Positions 41,292 through 49,001 of a DNA stretch of 55,015 nucleotides are shown here, one piece after another. The stretch covers positions 1 through 55,015 of the IMG/VR virus record IMGVR_UViG_3300046411_000570, one strand, 5' to 3'. Position 1 is the stretch's first letter, and each line of letters opens with the position of its first letter. The notes beneath the pieces were generated by a model. It did not search any database. It worked only from the letters and a program-made list of their open reading frames with translations, and was not told where the DNA came from. This DNA is from a virus. Position numbers and translations under genes: made by a program.

Positions 41292-42629
41292 ATGTACTTA
41301 TCCGAAACTCACGAAAAAAAATGGCAGCCAGTCCTTGAGCATCCTGATTTACCAAAAATCACGGACTCATACAGACGTGCCGTCACCTCTGTTATCTTGG
41401 AAAACCAAGAAAGAGCTTCTAAAGAAGACAACGCTTTCTTATCAGAGGCTGCACCAACTAACGCAACTGGTTCAGCTATCTCTAACTGGGATCCAATCCT
41501 AATTAGTCTAGTAAGAAGAGCAATGCCTAATTTAATTGCTTACGATATCGCAGGTGTTCAACCAATGACTGGTCCTACTGGTCTTATATTTGCTATGAGA
41601 AGCAGATACACTAATCAAACTGGCGCAGAAGCTATGTTTGACGAAGCTGATACTGATTTCTCTGGTAGAAACGCTGCTGGTTCAAGTGTAGATGGTTATT
41701 CATCTACAGCACATTCAGGTGCTAATCCATCAGTATTAAACGATAGCTCACCAGGTACTTACACAAAAGGTACTGCTATGACTACAGCTGCTGCTGAAGC
41801 ATTAGGTGACGCTAGTGGAAATGCATTTGCTGAAATGGCATTCTCAATTGAGAAGTCAACGGTAACTGCTAAGTCAAGAGCTCTTAAAGCCGAGTACACA
41901 ATGGAACTCGCTCAAGACCTTAAAGCAATCCACGGTTTAGACGCTGAAACTGAACTTGCAAACATCTTATCTGCTGAAATCTTAGCTGAAATCAATAGAG
42001 AAGTAGTAAGAACTATCTACATCAACGCTGAAAAAGGTGCTGCTGTAAATACAACAACTGCTGGTATATTTGATTTAGATACTGACTCAAACGGTAGATG
42101 GTCTGTTGAGAGATTCAAAGGTCTTATGTTCCAATTGGAAAGAGACGCAAACAGAATCGCTCAGAGAACAAGAAGAGGTAAAGGTAATATGATAGTCTGT
42201 TCTTCAGACGTTGCCTCTGCTCTTCAAATGGCAGGTGTATTAGACTATACTCCAGCTCTTAACAACAACCTAAACGTTGATGACACAGGTAATACTTTTG
42301 CTGGTGTTCTTAACGGTAGATACAAAGTATATATTGACCCATACTCTGCTAATAGTGCTGCTAAGCAATACTATGTAGTTGGTTATAAAGGTACTTCACC
42401 TTATGACGCTGGTATGTTCTATTGTCCATATGTACCTCTACAAATGGTAAGAGCAGTTGGTCAAGATACGTTCCAACCAAAAATTGGTTTCAAGACTAGA
42501 TATGGTCTTGTTGCTAACCCATTTGCTGAAACAGGTGCCATTTCTGGTGCTGCTACTCCAGTAAATGACGCTGGTTCTGCTAACTCAAACAGATACTACC
42601 AAAAAGTACAAGTTGCAAACTTAATGTAA
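41292..42629 (+). CDS. gp23: Major capsid protein gp23
   Basis: The 445-residue protein is the T4-type major capsid. It shows AFLSEAAPTNATG, where L-S-E (50-52) is a probable gp21 cleavage site, then PILISLVRRAMPNLIAYDI, GVQPMTGPTGLIFAM and FKTRYGLVANPF, all typical of gp23. It is shorter than T4 gp23 (521). No intron is present. Ribosome site GGGAG. A strong terminator follows. Confidence 0.97.
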   Translation: MYLSETHEKKWQPVLEHPDLPKITDSYRRAVTSVILENQERASKEDNAFLSEAAPTNATGSAISNWDPILISLVRRAMPNLIAYDIAGVQPMTGPTGLIFAMRSRYTNQTGAEAMFDEADTDFSGRNAAGSSVDGYSSTAHSGANPSVLNDSSPGTYTKGTAMTTAAAEALGDASGNAFAEMAFSIEKSTVTAKSRALKAEYTMELAQDLKAIHGLDAETELANILSAEILAEINREVVRTIYINAEKGAAVNTTTAGIFDLDTDSNGRWSVERFKGLMFQLERDANRIAQRTRRGKGNMIVCSSDVASALQMAGVLDYTPALNNNLNVDDTGNTFAGVLNGRYKVYIDPYSANSAAKQYYVVGYKGTSPYDAGMFYCPYVPLQMVRAVGQDTFQPKIGFKTRYGLVANPFAETGAISGAATPVNDAGSANSNRYYQKVQVANLM

Positions 42630-42656
42630 TTTTACTTTGCGAAGTACAAACTTCAG

Positions 42657-42687
42657 AAAAGGGCGGCTTTATGTCGCCCTTTTTTTT
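42657..42687 (+). terminator. Rho-independent terminator after gp23
   Basis: A stem of GGGCGGC paired with GTCGCCC (one G-U pair), flanked by AAAA/TTTT, loop TTTAT, then a run of T. A smaller hairpin (GAAGT-ACAA-ACTTC, 42641-42654) precedes it. This isolates the high-level capsid transcript from the genes after it. Confidence 0.88.
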
Positions 42688-42732
42688 GGCCTAAAAAACG
42701 CCTAAATAATAATACACTATAAAAAAGGACTT

Positions 42733-43047
42733 ATGGAACTAACAAGTATTTTAAAGAAAAATATTGTAATGATACCTGTTGTGGCCTCAATATTGGTTGG
42801 GTCATTTACTGGTGTCAAATACGTCATCAACTTAACAAGTCAAATTAACGACTCAGCATTAGAAATTACAAATCTTAAAAGAGATATTGCATTAGTAGCC
42901 GAGAATAATGCTGACCTAAAAACACGTTTATCCAGAGCGGAGGGTACGTGGGAAATGGCTGAAAACCTATACAGAGAACTTGCTGAAAAGGTTAGAGACC
43001 AAGCCTGGGATATTAAAGACTTAAACAGAGACGTAAACGGATATTAA
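42733..43047 (+). CDS. Membrane-anchored coiled-coil protein
   Basis: The 104-residue protein has one N-terminal membrane segment (about 11-33, IVMIPVVASILVGSFTGVKYV) and then a long coiled coil (about 36-100, DSALEITNLKRDIALVAENN). This arrangement resembles inner-membrane spanins and holin-linked proteins, but it is not diagnostic. A CCTAAATA sequence (42701) could be a weak late box. It is followed two bases later by a secreted-protein gene, so the two probably work as a pair. Confidence 0.6.
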   Translation: MELTSILKKNIVMIPVVASILVGSFTGVKYVINLTSQINDSALEITNLKRDIALVAENNADLKTRLSRAEGTWEMAENLYRELAEKVRDQAWDIKDLNRDVNGY

Positions 43048-43048
43048 T

Positions 43049-43612
43049 ATGAAGTATCTAGCTGCCAAAATATGGTGCTTAGCATTACTGGTACTTCTAA
43101 TCGTATCATTTACAAGTAAAGCAGAAGCAAGAAACGAGTATCTTAACAATGGTTCAAACGATTGTAGATACGGTGATATGGATATTAGTGTAGAAAATTA
43201 TAGAGGTAATACTGATTACATTTATGGCGATAGTGATTATGAATCAGATAACTATAATGTAAGATTAACATTTAGAAAGTATCTAGGAATTAGTAAAAAA
43301 GATTGTGAAGAAAGAAATGAAATTACACTAGAGAATGAAAATTTAAAACAAGAATTGGAAATGCTTAAAGTCTGCCAAAGATATGCAGATAGACCTTTAC
43401 CACCACAATTCTCTACGGTAGAAAAACATTGTAAAGGTTTAAGAGCAACTCCTAAAAGAGTAAAAGAAGAAGAGCCAGCTTGGGACAAATCTAAAAAAGA
43501 ATGGGTAAAAGAAAATCCTGATATAGCTATATACAATACTGAAAAGAAAACGTTGAAAATGCCACCAAAAGATTTCGTATTACCTGAGCCAGGAACACAG
43601 CCTACTAACTAG
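43049..43612 (+). CDS. Secreted protein with signal peptide
   Basis: The 187-residue protein begins with a typical Sec signal (KYLAAKIWCLALLVLLIVSF, cleavage likely after AEA near residue 27). The mature part has a Cys-containing first region, an acidic coiled coil (ERNEITLENENLKQELEML) and a Pro-rich C-terminus. There is no lipobox. It lies two bases after the membrane coiled-coil gene. A periplasmic partner, possibly for lysis, is suggested by architecture. I do not recognise a named family. Confidence 0.6.
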   Translation: MKYLAAKIWCLALLVLLIVSFTSKAEARNEYLNNGSNDCRYGDMDISVENYRGNTDYIYGDSDYESDNYNVRLTFRKYLGISKKDCEERNEITLENENLKQELEMLKVCQRYADRPLPPQFSTVEKHCKGLRATPKRVKEEEPAWDKSKKEWVKENPDIAIYNTEKKTLKMPPKDFVLPEPGTQPTN

Positions 43613-43620
43613 TATAAATA
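43613..43620 (+). promoter_or_regulatory. T4-type late promoter box, five bases from the start codon
   Basis: Exact TATAAATA followed by GTAGT and ATG 43626. Initiation about six bases after the box would place the first mRNA base on the A of the ATG. This is the same five-base spacing as at 3131-3144. Confidence 0.62.
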
Positions 43621-43625
43621 GTAGT

Positions 43626-44249
43626 ATGACAACTACAAATGCATTATCAAGACAACCAACTAAATTAGACTTAGCGTCTCCGGCGCAGTTTAAATTTAGT
43701 ATTATTAAGTTACCTAAAGTAGAATACTTTTGTACATCAGCAAATATACCAGAAGTTTCTATGCCATCAGCAACACAATCAACACCTTTTAGAGACATAC
43801 CTGTACCAGGTGAAAAGATTAGTTTTGGTGATTTAAATATTACATTTTTGATAGACGAAAATTTAGATAACTACCGAGAAATGCACGGCTGGTTGACAGG
43901 TATAGGTTTCCCTAGTGATAGACAACAATATACAAATATGCTTGACGCAAATAAGGATAGATTTCCAGTCATAGGTAAAGAAAGTAAAGCTACTGACCCT
44001 GGAAAAGTAGTCTCTGGTGCTACTCCAATAGGTCCTATTTTTTCAGACGCCACACTTAACATACTATCTAGTAAGAACCGTGGTAATATAGAGGTTAGAT
44101 TTAGTGATGTATTTCCTGTATCATTATCTTCTTTGTCCTTTGACCAACAAGCAACAGATGTTGAGTATCTATCTGCTACAGCGACCTTTCAATATAAGAT
44201 TTATGAGTTTGCACAACAAGGCAAACAAGCTACTGATATCGTATCCTAA
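43626..44249 (+). CDS. Tail-tube-fold protein (gp19 paralogue, tube initiator-like)
   Basis: The 207-residue protein shares the gp19 fold pattern. QFKFSIIKLPKVEYFCTSAN then IPEVSMPS parallels the N-terminal strands of gp19, and GDLNITFLIDENLDNYREMH then GWLTGIG parallels its tube loop-helix. It is longer than gp19, with an insertion around 110-150. T4 uses related folds in gp54, gp48 and gp53 at the tube base, so a tube-initiation or baseplate role is likely. It is preceded by a late box at five bases. Confidence 0.7.
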   Translation: MTTTNALSRQPTKLDLASPAQFKFSIIKLPKVEYFCTSANIPEVSMPSATQSTPFRDIPVPGEKISFGDLNITFLIDENLDNYREMHGWLTGIGFPSDRQQYTNMLDANKDRFPVIGKESKATDPGKVVSGATPIGPIFSDATLNILSSKNRGNIEVRFSDVFPVSLSSLSFDQQATDVEYLSATATFQYKIYEFAQQGKQATDIVS

Positions 44250-44251
44250 AC

Positions 44252-44280
44252 TTTACATTTTCAGTATATTATGATACATT
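44252..44280 (+). promoter_or_regulatory. Possible sigma70-type promoter before uvsY
   Basis: TTTACA-N17-TACATT, with its first base 38 bases before the uvsY ATG. This is the same geometry as the stronger TTGACA promoters at 46703 and 51283. The -10 match is weak, so the call rests mainly on the shared spacing. Confidence 0.35.
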
Positions 44281-44289
44281 GGAGACATT

Positions 44290-44718
44290 ATGGATTTAGA
44301 AAAACTACAAGAGTTGGTTGATAAAGATTTGAAGTTGAATGAAACTGAATTAGATTTAGAGTCTTTAAAAACACCACAATTACACAACAAATATATGAAG
44401 CACTTAACCAACTTTAAGTTGATGTTAAGCAAAGCTGAGTCTGATTTAAATACAATCAAACGTGAAAAATGGGAGTATTATACAGGCAAAGCAGACGCTT
44501 CAGTATATGCAGAGAAACCTTTTAACTTAAAAATTTTAAAACAAGACGTTGACAAGTATCTTGATTCTGATATTGAAATTCAACGTGCAAAACATAAAGT
44601 GGATTACTTACAAACTACAACTGATTTTTTAGATAGAACTATTAGACAAATTTCAAATAGAACCTTTACAATAAAAAATGCAATTGAGTGGCGTAAGTTT
44701 ACTAGTGGCGCTATTTAA
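44290..44718 (+). CDS. uvsY: UvsY recombination mediator
   Basis: The 142-residue protein matches T4 UvsY (137 residues) in length and layout: short N-terminal helix (DLEKLQELVDKDLKLNETEL), a basic helix block (NKYMKHLTNFKLMLSKAESD), KREKWEYYTGKAD, and a C-terminal ISNRTFTIKNAIEWRKF. T4 UvsY helps UvsX load on ssDNA coated with gp32. It is directly followed by uvsW (stop and start overlap), as in T4. Confidence 0.82.
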   Translation: MDLEKLQELVDKDLKLNETELDLESLKTPQLHNKYMKHLTNFKLMLSKAESDLNTIKREKWEYYTGKADASVYAEKPFNLKILKQDVDKYLDSDIEIQRAKHKVDYLQTTTDFLDRTIRQISNRTFTIKNAIEWRKFTSGAI

Positions 44719-46208
44719 TGAACAACATAAGATATCTGGTCATTGAAAAGAAAGATGACGTTTACCTAAAAATTGACGCTGACGAAAGTATCAGGAGAGA
44801 CCTTGGTGAATTTTTTACCTTTGAGGTTCCTGGTTTTAAGTTTATGCCTCAATTTAGAAATCGTGTATGGGACGGAAAGATAAGATTATTTTCTTATCAA
44901 ACAGGTCAAATATATACAGGTTTATATCCTTACATTTTAAAATGGTGTAAAGATAATGATGTTGAAGTTGTTGATGGTACAAAGATTACAGATACAAAAG
45001 TAGATGATACTAAAGTAGATAAGTTTATTGAAGCCTTAAAGATACCTTTCAAAGTTAGAGATTACCAGAGAGAAGCATTTGTATATGCAACAAGAACAAA
45101 TAGGTGCTTGTTATTGTCGCCAACTGCCTCTGGTAAATCTCTTATAACATATCTATTAGTAAGATTTAATTTATTAAGATTAAAAGAAGAAAAGAAAAAA
45201 ATATTAGTTATCGTACCAACCACTTCTTTGGTAGAACAATTATATAAAGATTTTAAAGATTATGGCTGGTCGCCTGAAAAAAATGTACATAGAATATATC
45301 AAGGTCACGCAAAAGAAACAAATAAACCAATTATAATTTCAACTTGGCAATCAATATACAATCAACCTAAAAAATGGTTTACACAATTTGGTATGATTAT
45401 AGGTGATGAAGCACACTTATTCAAGGCAGTTTCACTAACAAAAATTATGACCAAACTGGTAAAATGTCCTTACAGAGTAGGTATGACAGGTACTTTAGAT
45501 GGTTCAAAAACACATAAACTTGTACTAGAAGGACTATTTGGTGCTGTAAATAAGGTAGTATCCACAACGGAACTTATGGAGAAAGGAAAGTTATCTGACC
45601 TCAAAATATTCTGTTTGGTCTTACAACACGGTAAACAGGAAAAAGAATTCGTAAAAGGTAAAACATATCAAGAAGAAATGGATTTTATAGTATCTAACGA
45701 AAAACGGAACAAGTATATTAGAAACTTGGCCGCTGGACTACAAGGCAATACACTATGTTTATTTCAATACGTTGAAAAACACGGCGAAAATTTATATAAA
45801 ATGATAAAGGAAAAAGCAAATGACAAAAAAGTATTTTACGTTCACGGAGGAGTTGACACAGAGGAAAGAGAAACTATTAGAGAGATTACAGAGAATAGCG
45901 ATAGTGCCATTATTGTGGCTTCGTATGGCACCTTCTCAACTGGAATTAATATTAGGAACTTGCATAATATTATCTTTGCTAGTCCTAGCAAGTCTAGGAT
46001 AAGGAACTTGCAAAGCATAGGTCGTGGTCTACGATTAAAAGACAACAATTCACACGCTACTTTATATGATGTCGCAGATGATTTAACTCACAATGAAAAA
46101 GAGAATTACACTCTGGCTCATTTTAGAGAACGGATAAATATATACAGCGGCGAAGACTTTGATTATGAAATTCACAACGTAGAGTTAAACAATGCACCAA
46201 GAAGTTAA
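44718..46208 (+). CDS. uvsW: UvsW-type DNA/RNA helicase
   Basis: The 496-residue SF2 helicase has a Walker A (LLLSPTASGKSLITY), a DEAH box (IIGDEAHLF), a GMTGTL motif III region, and the C-terminal SFGTFSTGINIRNLH-type motif V plus SIGRGLR motif VI. The N-terminal ~90 residues form the small DNA-binding domain. T4 UvsW unwinds branched DNA and R-loops to switch replication and recombination modes. Its last 17 bases overlap the next gene. Confidence 0.93.
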   Translation: MNNIRYLVIEKKDDVYLKIDADESIRRDLGEFFTFEVPGFKFMPQFRNRVWDGKIRLFSYQTGQIYTGLYPYILKWCKDNDVEVVDGTKITDTKVDDTKVDKFIEALKIPFKVRDYQREAFVYATRTNRCLLLSPTASGKSLITYLLVRFNLLRLKEEKKKILVIVPTTSLVEQLYKDFKDYGWSPEKNVHRIYQGHAKETNKPIIISTWQSIYNQPKKWFTQFGMIIGDEAHLFKAVSLTKIMTKLVKCPYRVGMTGTLDGSKTHKLVLEGLFGAVNKVVSTTELMEKGKLSDLKIFCLVLQHGKQEKEFVKGKTYQEEMDFIVSNEKRNKYIRNLAAGLQGNTLCLFQYVEKHGENLYKMIKEKANDKKVFYVHGGVDTEERETIREITENSDSAIIVASYGTFSTGINIRNLHNIIFASPSKSRIRNLQSIGRGLRLKDNNSHATLYDVADDLTHNEKENYTLAHFRERINIYSGEDFDYEIHNVELNNAPRS

Positions 46209-46635
46209 AACAAATATAAAAGTTATTAAGCTGATAAATGGTGACGATATTGTATGCCATTTACCACAAAAAGATAAACAATTACCTGACAACTCACCAT
46301 TGTTGAGGTTAGAGAGACCATTACAAATTAAGTATGTGCCTCAAATAACAGCAACTGGTTTTAGGGATTATATTGCTTTGATTCGTTGGGTAAACTTTTC
46401 ACCAGATAATATAGTCACAATACCTAAAGATAAGATTATGACCATAACAGGGGCAACTAAAGAAATGTCTTCACAATACGTTATGATATCAAAAGAATAT
46501 CACACAATACGGCCTCCTGAAAAAGACCAACAAAGGTATGAAAGAAAAGAGTTTACGGCTGATGAAAGTAAAAAGATAAGAGAAATATTTGAAGAATTTG
46601 ATGATGAAGAGGAAGAGAATAAAACTATACACTAG
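46192..46635 (+). CDS. Sm-like (LSM-fold) phage protein, function unknown
   Basis: The 147-residue protein begins with KVIKLINGDDIVCHL, the typical Sm1 strand pattern, with RLERPLQIKYVP and the second block IVTIPKDKIMTITGATKEMS. The acidic tail (EEFDDEEEENK) is typical. Similar proteins lie downstream of uvsW in marine T4-like phages. RNA binding is possible but unproven. It overlaps uvsW by 17 bases. Confidence 0.6.
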   Translation: MHQEVKTNIKVIKLINGDDIVCHLPQKDKQLPDNSPLLRLERPLQIKYVPQITATGFRDYIALIRWVNFSPDNIVTIPKDKIMTITGATKEMSSQYVMISKEYHTIRPPEKDQQRYERKEFTADESKKIREIFEEFDDEEEENKTIH

Positions 46636-46702
46636 TGTTCTTGAAAACGCTACACCGCTCATTATACAGATAATTTTTCTAATGTCAAGTGTGAAATGAA
46701 CA

Positions 46703-46731
46703 TTGACAAATATAAAAAAATAAGATAGTAT
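46703..46731 (+). promoter_or_regulatory. Sigma70-type early promoter before gp55
   Basis: TTGACA (46703-46708), 17 bases, TAGTAT (46726-46731), then nine bases to ATG 46741. The -35 box is part of an inverted TGTCAA/TTGACA pair (46683-46688 and 46703-46708) that might be an operator. Initiation about seven bases after the -10 box would give a leader of only about three bases. Confidence 0.72.
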
Positions 46732-46740
46732 GAGGATATT

Positions 46741-47259
46741 ATGGCAAGACAAAAATCAAAACCGGAACATTACGTAAACAACAAAGAATTCTTGGCCGCT
46801 ATGGTTGAGTATAGAAAATCTGTTAACAAGGCAAAAAGGAAAAAAGAATCCAAGCCACCTGTGACAGATTATATTGGCAGTTGTTTTCTAAAGATAGCGA
46901 ATCACCTATCGTACAGACCTAATTTTATTAACTATACATACAGAGACGATATGATTTCTGATGGTATAGAAAATTGTTTACAATACCTAGACAATTTTAA
47001 TCCAGAAAAATCTAACAATCCATTTGCATATTTCACACAAATAATTTATTATGCATTTATACGTAGAATTCAAAAAGAAAAGAAACAGACCACAATCAAA
47101 CAAAAGATGATTGCTGAATCTAACTATGATGATATGACCTTACAACCAGGTGAAGACAGAGATTTTAAAAATCAATTCTCGGAGTTTTTAAGACAAAATC
47201 TACCAAAAGAAGAAGACCCTGCTTTATCACCTAAAAAAAAGAAAACTAAAAAGAAGTAA
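46741..47259 (+). CDS. gp55: Late-transcription sigma factor gp55
   Basis: The 172-residue protein matches T4 gp55 (185) in length and key block: FKxRPNFINYTYRDDMISDG-type region (visible as YRPNFINYTYRDDMISDGIE), a NPFAYFTQIIYYAFIRRIQK helix like sigma region 2, and a lysine-rich C-terminus. It confers recognition of TATAAATA late promoters, of which more than a dozen lie in this window. It sits behind an early promoter, in line with expression before late genes. Confidence 0.93.
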   Translation: MARQKSKPEHYVNNKEFLAAMVEYRKSVNKAKRKKESKPPVTDYIGSCFLKIANHLSYRPNFINYTYRDDMISDGIENCLQYLDNFNPEKSNNPFAYFTQIIYYAFIRRIQKEKKQTTIKQKMIAESNYDDMTLQPGEDRDFKNQFSEFLRQNLPKEEDPALSPKKKKTKKK

Positions 47260-48305
47260 TGAAAATAGCTTTGTTGAATGACACTCACTTTGGTGTGAGA
47301 AATGATAGCCCGGCTTTTATTAAATATCAAAATAGATTCTATGATGAACTATTTTTTCCATATTTAAAAGAGCATAACATAAACACTTTAATTCATTTAG
47401 GAGATGTAGTTGATAGACGAAAATTCATTAACCATAATACTGCTCATAATTTTAAGCAAGTATTTTGGAACAGATTAGAAGAAATGGGTATTGATACTCA
47501 TATCATTATTGGTAACCACGACACTTATTATAAGAACACAAACGAAGTAAATGCTTTACAAAACCTAGAGATTAGTAAAGGTGCTAAAGTATATACAAAA
47601 GCAACAGAATTAGAATTTGATAATCTTAAAGTATTATTCATACCTTGGATATGTGATGATAATGAAACAGAGTCAGTAGAAACTATTAAAACTAGTACAT
47701 CACCTATTGCAATGGGTCATTTAGAAATAAAAGGTTTTGAAATGCACAACGGCCATTTTAATGACCACGGTCAAGAAAAAGGTATGTTTAAAAGATTTGA
47801 AAAAGTTTTGTCTGGTCACTTTCATAAAAAGTCAGATGACGGACAAATATATTATCTTGGTACACAATACGAAATGACTTGGTCAGACCATATGTGTCCT
47901 AAAGGATTTCATATTTTTGATACTCAAACAAGAGAGATAACAAGAGTACCTAATCCTATTAGAATGTTCAAGAAGATAGTATATAATGACAAAGAAACTA
48001 ACTATGACAATCTTGATTTACAAGAATATGATGAGTGTTTTGTAAAGTTGTTTATATCAAATAAAACTGATACAGATATGTATGATAGATTAATGGATAG
48101 AATATACAATTTAATTAATGTACACTCTATTGATGTTATAGAAGATATGTCAGATGTAAATGCTACCGTAAGGGAAGACATACTTGAACAAGGTGAAGAT
48201 ACATTAACATTTTTAGGTAACTATATTGAACAAGTCAATACAGACCTAGATAAACAAAAGTTAAAAGCTTTTGCAAAAGAACTATATAGTGAGGCAAGCG
48301 AATGA
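47259..48305 (+). CDS. gp47: Recombination nuclease subunit gp47 (Mre11/SbcD-like)
   Basis: The 348-residue protein has all metallophosphoesterase motifs: LNDTHFGVR, HLGDVVDRR, IIGNHDTYY, AMGHLE and LSGHFHKKS. T4 gp47 is about 339 residues. With gp46 it forms the SbcCD/Rad50-Mre11-like nuclease that processes DNA ends and host DNA. Its start overlaps the gp55 stop by one base and it ends four bases into the next gene. Confidence 0.95.
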   Translation: MKIALLNDTHFGVRNDSPAFIKYQNRFYDELFFPYLKEHNINTLIHLGDVVDRRKFINHNTAHNFKQVFWNRLEEMGIDTHIIIGNHDTYYKNTNEVNALQNLEISKGAKVYTKATELEFDNLKVLFIPWICDDNETESVETIKTSTSPIAMGHLEIKGFEMHNGHFNDHGQEKGMFKRFEKVLSGHFHKKSDDGQIYYLGTQYEMTWSDHMCPKGFHIFDTQTREITRVPNPIRMFKKIVYNDKETNYDNLDLQEYDECFVKLFISNKTDTDMYDRLMDRIYNLINVHSIDVIEDMSDVNATVREDILEQGEDTLTFLGNYIEQVNTDLDKQKLKAFAKELYSEASE

Positions 48306-48994
48306 AACCAGAAATATTAGGAAATATAAAGTTTGGACCATATGTGGCATTGATGAAAGTACATCAACCATTAATTGATGGTCTATTAAAAAGAGCAGAA
48401 AATAAAGAAGAAGGTTCAGGAAATTCTGAACTAGCAAGTTTGATGTCAGACCAAAGAGGCTATAATATGGAAGATAAAGGTTGGTTTGTTAAAGAATTTC
48501 AACCATACATAGACTCTTATGTAGATGGTAATTGTGAATTTTTAGGTACAACTTATAAAGAACCAGAATGGTCTAACAAATTTAATCTAATGAATTTATG
48601 GATTAATTATATGAAAGAAAATGAATATAATCCTACACATACACATAGCGGAATGTTATCTTGGGTTATGTATTTAAAAACACACGACCTAGAAAAAGAA
48701 AGAAAAGAATATACAGGTAGAAGTGCTGGACCAGGCGCAACTATATTTCATTATGGTGAACACTCTTTCCCACAATGGGCAACTCATACACAATCATATT
48801 TACCTGAAGAAGGATATGTATGGATTTTTCCTGCTTTGTTAAGACACGAAGTTATACCTTTTAAAACACCAGGTACTAGAATAAGTGTATCAGGCAATTT
48901 ATACTTTAAACATCCAAGTCAAGAATCAAAAGCAGAACCAGCACCTATGGATCCGGACTTTAAAAGACCACCAGCCGGTACAATGATTAGATAA
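48302..48994 (+). CDS. 2OG-Fe(II) oxygenase-like protein between gp47 and gp46
   Basis: The 230-residue protein has a cupin-type oxygenase pattern: EYNPTHTHSGMLSWVMYL gives the metal-site histidines, FPALLRHEVIPFKTPGTRIS gives the distal His and the 2OG-binding Arg, and VSGNLYFKHPS the final strand. It resembles the phage/bacterial oxygenase family with H-x-H in place of H-x-D. It is nested between the two nuclease subunits with a four-base start overlap (ATGA), so it is co-translated with them. The target is unknown; a DNA-base, protein or metabolic substrate are all possible. Confidence 0.68.
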   Translation: MKPEILGNIKFGPYVALMKVHQPLIDGLLKRAENKEEGSGNSELASLMSDQRGYNMEDKGWFVKEFQPYIDSYVDGNCEFLGTTYKEPEWSNKFNLMNLWINYMKENEYNPTHTHSGMLSWVMYLKTHDLEKERKEYTGRSAGPGATIFHYGEHSFPQWATHTQSYLPEEGYVWIFPALLRHEVIPFKTPGTRISVSGNLYFKHPSQESKAEPAPMDPDFKRPPAGTMIR

Positions 48995-49001
48995 TTACTA
49001 A

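Noticed and set aside
42701-42708. CCTAAATA before the membrane coiled-coil gene as a late promoter
   Set aside because: Two mismatches to the consensus; not strong enough to list.
45953-46016. Repeated AGGAACTTGCA in uvsW as a regulatory repeat
   Set aside because: Both copies encode similar IRNL segments of the helicase motifs; coding constraint explains it.
46133-46140. GATAAATA inside uvsW as a late promoter
   Set aside because: It lies in coding sequence with no gene start nearby and has a consensus mismatch.
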